DNA of 14,894 bases from Methanosarcinaceae archaeon. Lineage in GTDB: Archaea > Halobacteriota > Methanosarcinia > Methanosarcinales > Methanosarcinaceae. Location: positions 1 through 14,894 of the forward strand of contig JAGAEB010000166.1 in assembly GCA_017613335.1 (NCBI GenBank). The letters are read 5' to 3'. The notes under the pieces were generated by a model. It saw only the letters and a list, made by a program, of their open reading frames with translations, was not told the origin of the DNA and ran no database searches. Below, piece by piece: positions 12,716 through 14,894 of the stretch; the first letter of the stretch is position 1, and each line of letters begins with the position of its first letter. Made by a program: the position numbers and the translations under genes.

Positions 12716-14029
12716 TCATGACAGCCCTGCATCGATGTCAACGTTGATGACATCGAGTTCTTCGACAAAGCCGTGAACGCCGACGAGTCCGGAAATGCTC
12801 GGATTCGTCCGGCCGTTGTCGCCGGATGTGAGTTCTTTGACATAAAGACCGCCGTCACAGAGAACACGGACATAGGCGACGTCGCCGTCGACGGATTCGA
12901 GGACGGCTTCGTGAACTGTCCTGTTGCGGCAGAGGTCGGCTCTTCTGTGCATGACACGTGTCGGCGTGTCCTGATTGATCTCTTTTCCTTTGAGGAAAGC
13001 CAGTTTTTCAAGCAGGAGCGCTTCCGGGACGGGTTCGTCGAAGCGGATCTTCATGCGGTAGGATTTGAGCGCTTTTTCTGATTTCAGGCGCTCGACGACT
13101 TTTTTGTCGCAGAACTGCAGATCGGAGACGTGGATCTTTCCGTCGCTCTTTGTGTTGATCGCATCTCTGAGCGATGCCAGGTCGATCGATCTGATGCGCG
13201 GCGCTTTGGCTTCAAGGACGAAAGGTCTTCCGGTGCCGAGCATGAGCGCATCGATATCTTCACGGCCGGCGCCGTGGAAAGCGGCGCCTTCAGCATCTGC
13301 CATCGGGATCAGATGAATGCTCATGAGTTCTTCAACGGACTCGGGATACTGTTTTCCTGTGTTGCCGCATTTTTCGCAGCCTTTTCCGTGACAGTCGCGG
13401 CACGGCCAGTGCGTCTGCGGAATGCCTCTCACGTTTTTGTTGTAGCGGCCGTAAATGTAGACGGAACGAACAGAGATGTCGACCGTTTTTTCGGCGATGT
13501 CGAATGTGATCATGACATCCGGATTGCTGAGCGCAGCTTCCTTGCCCGTTTTGGCGGCGATGATCTTTCCGATCTCGCGGTTGAGTTCGCTTTTCAGCTG
13601 TTCGGCATAAGCGGCGCCGCAGGCTTCCCAGAGGATCTCCTCGTTTTCCGCCAGAAGACCGCTCAGTTTCGTTCCGACGAGAAGCGTCCTGTATTCGAGT
13701 CCTTCGAGTTTTTGGACGGCCATGTCCGCCCAGAAATCAAGATTTTTAAAAATGTCGCCGCAGACCCAGCATTTCGCATCTTCCGATCTGTCGTCGCGGG
13801 ACAGCGTGCGGCGGGCGTTTGAGCAGGACGGCGCGAGTTCTTTCAGCACGTCACTGTTTCCTTCTTCTTTGAAAATTCTGTCGGCGTCCATGGCAAGCAT
13901 CAGCTTCACGGCTCTGCCGCGTTCCGCATTGGATAAACCTGTCGACAGTTTGGCAAACTGGCGACCCATGCAATGGTCACAGATCGGACCCTCAGCCGGA
14001 ATTTTCCGGGCGGTTTCAAGAACAGACAT
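12716..14029 (-). CDS. pus10: tRNA pseudouridine synthase Pus10
   Basis: Archaeal Pus10 makes pseudouridine 55, and in many species 54, in the T loop of tRNAs, replacing bacterial TruB. The 437-residue product has a THUMP-containing N-terminal part with paired zinc ligands C17/C20 and C87/C90 (ICDHC and KCWVC). A second zinc-like CxxC-x4-CxxC cluster lies at C210, C213, C218 and C221. The catalytic motif is HGAGREDID (252-260) followed by LGTGRPF. The family usually has DVRMLG or DARMLG after the motif; here it is DALMLG, so an arginine is replaced by leucine 262. The C-terminal TNPSISGLVG is typical. A GGGG stretch precedes the ATG, and a TATA-like element lies at 14082-14090. Confidence 0.92.
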   Translation of the reverse strand: MSVLETARKIPAEGPICDHCMGRQFAKLSTGLSNAERGRAVKLMLAMDADRIFKEEGNSDVLKELAPSCSNARRTLSRDDRSEDAKCWVCGDIFKNLDFWADMAVQKLEGLEYRTLLVGTKLSGLLAENEEILWEACGAAYAEQLKSELNREIGKIIAAKTGKEAALSNPDVMITFDIAEKTVDISVRSVYIYGRYNKNVRGIPQTHWPCRDCHGKGCEKCGNTGKQYPESVEELMSIHLIPMADAEGAAFHGAGREDIDALMLGTGRPFVLEAKAPRIRSIDLASLRDAINTKSDGKIHVSDLQFCDKKVVERLKSEKALKSYRMKIRFDEPVPEALLLEKLAFLKGKEINQDTPTRVMHRRADLCRNRTVHEAVLESVDGDVAYVRVLCDGGLYVKELTSGDNGRTNPSISGLVGVHGFVEELDVINVDIDAGLS

Positions 14030-14081
14030 AAGATTCCCCGCATACGTTACAATGATTGATGAGACTGTGAACGGAATTAAG

Positions 14082-14090
14082 ATATTTAAG
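14082..14090 (-). promoter_or_regulatory. possible TATA box of pus10
   Basis: The minus strand reads CTTAAATAT. A start near 14060 would give a leader of about 30 bases. The spacing fits; the sequence is only moderately close to consensus. Confidence 0.35.
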
Positions 14091-14101
14091 GTACATGACG
14101 G

Positions 14102-14180
14102 GACGGAAAAGATACCGGAACAGGAAGGATACAGAACCGGAAAAGATACCGGCCGGAAAGAACACCGGACCGGAAAGGAC
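14102..14180. repeat. about 34-bp degenerate repeat after mmp10
   Basis: The core accggaaaagatacc recurs near 14102 and 14136, with a shortened accggaaagg copy at 14169 (spacing 34 and 33). It begins four bases past the stop of the gene at the right edge. Confidence 0.65.
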
Positions 14181-14183
14181 TTT

Positions 14184-14894
14184 TTATCCGGTCTTCGGAA
14201 CCGTTCCGACGGCGTTGATGTGTTCGATGAGTTCCGTGAAAGCTTTCATTTCCGTATCAATGACTTCGCCGGCGGTCATGCCGGCGGAGATCTCGCCGTC
14301 AACGGTGAGCGTATCAGGCCCGCGGCGGACGATCCTGTCGACGCCGTCAGCCGTGAGGACTTCTTTGGCTTCGGGATCGTGGACAAAAGCGCGGCCGGGG
14401 ATGAAGACGGTCTCTTTGACCTGAGAAAGATCGAGTTCTCTGAGGTCATCGATCGTGATGAGACAGGCGATGTCTTTTCTGACGGGAACGACGTTGACGT
14501 AAGGCGTGAGTTTCGCGAAAAGATCAGCGAGCCTTCCGGCAGAGGCCTGACCCGTGATGACGGTTGCTTCTTTGGTGATCGCCGGCAGTTTTTCAAGCAT
14601 TTCCGGCCTGTTCCGGATCGCATAAGGTGATCCGATCGCCGGATCTTCGAGAGGCGTTCCCGAGATGCGGAGCATCGGATGGCGGGCGGCAGCGTTTCTG
14701 ACGATCTCTGTAAATTCCTCGATCGTGTGTGGGATGACGCCGTCGATGACGGGCGCATTTCCGAGGATGAGGCCGTTTTCGGTACGGTTGGCAAAGCGCA
14801 TGAGAAGAACGCCGGATGCGCCGCATTTTTCGGCATAGGAGAGCGTTTCTTCAAGGACGTCGCCGTCGTTTGCGCCGGGAACGAGGACGACGGC
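14184..14894 (-). CDS. mmp10: C-terminal part of methyl-coenzyme M reductase-arginine methyltransferase Mmp10 (partial)
   Basis: The frame is open to the right edge; 236 residues are visible and the N-terminal part with the radical SAM CxxxCxxC cluster is outside. The fragment starts VLVPGANDGDVLEETLSYAEKCGASG, continues LLMRFANRTENGLILGNAP and IPHTIEEFTEIV, and then RISGTPLEDPAIGSPYAI. This fits the end of a radical SAM barrel and, as far as I recall, the methanogenesis marker 10 family. The rest would be the C-terminal accessory domain. Mmp10 is cobalamin dependent and C-methylates an arginine near the active site of McrA. The mcr genes are not seen. An internal ATG at 14799-14801 is not a start, since homology continues upstream. 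Another methanogen radical SAM protein is possible. Confidence 0.7.
   Translation of the reverse strand, partial: AVVLVPGANDGDVLEETLSYAEKCGASGVLLMRFANRTENGLILGNAPVIDGVIPHTIEEFTEIVRNAAARHPMLRISGTPLEDPAIGSPYAIRNRPEMLEKLPAITKEATVITGQASAGRLADLFAKLTPYVNVVPVRKDIACLITIDDLRELDLSQVKETVFIPGRAFVHDPEAKEVLTADGVDRIVRRGPDTLTVDGEISAGMTAGEVIDTEMKAFTELIEHINAVGTVPKTG

Noticed and set aside
12421..13011. Minus-strand frame of 196 residues and a shorter one across the 16-bp array
   Set aside because: They are made by the stop-free repeat and by overlap with the pus10 end in another frame; the protein repeat is just three DNA units read in turn.
13722..14630. Plus-strand frame of 302 residues
   Set aside because: It mirrors pus10 and mmp10, which have clear family motifs on the minus strand; it spans their intergenic gap and has no ribosome site or recognisable motif.

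Overview
The window comes from a methanogenic euryarchaeon. The evidence is archaeal CobY and CobZ instead of the bacterial CobU and CobC, a KEOPS Pcc1 subunit, an archaeal Pus10, aspartate dehydrogenase NadX, a CimA-type citramalate synthase, archaeal TATA boxes, and at the right edge the C-terminal part of what looks like Mmp10, the radical SAM enzyme that methylates an arginine of methyl-coenzyme M reductase. The CobD with a cysteine-rich tail and the CobZ resemble Methanosarcina mazei proteins, so a Methanosarcinales or Methanomicrobiales member is likely; I cannot name the genus. G+C is close to half by eye.

Layout. Positions 1-54 hold the 3' part of a tRNA-Gln(CTG) on the plus strand. 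Every protein gene I support is on the minus strand, so transcription runs from right to left. From the right edge: mmp10 (partial), pus10, an unrecognised 185-residue protein, cimA, a long AAA ATPase with an overlapping small lysine/glutamate-rich repeat ORF, nadX, pcc1, then the five-gene cobamide block cobD-cbiB-cobZ-cobS-cobY. A possible 55-residue repeat protein lies antisense to the tRNA end.

The cobamide block covers nucleotide-loop assembly. CobD makes the aminopropanol phosphate arm, probably including its own threonine kinase step. CbiB attaches the arm, CobY activates the product with GMP, CobS joins it to alpha-ribazole phosphate, and CobZ removes the last phosphate. A near-leaderless promoter lies just before cobD, and a strong hairpin plus U-tract ends the block inside the cobY reading frame. 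Mmp10 is itself a cobalamin-dependent enzyme, so the window holds both a supplier and a consumer of B12. The neighbouring genes serve NAD (nadX), isoleucine (cimA) and tRNA modification (pcc1, pus10).

The most unusual aspect is repetition. Almost every gene is followed, just past its stop codon, by a short tandem repeat private to that spot (units of about 13, 16, 17, 32, 33 or 40 bp), and two repeats are translated (15-residue acidic units in the AAA ATPase, 11-residue units in the ORF after it). GATC is also several times commoner than expected. The best candidates for something undescribed are the AAA ATPase locus with its palindromic upstream sites, and the 3'-end repeat arrays.
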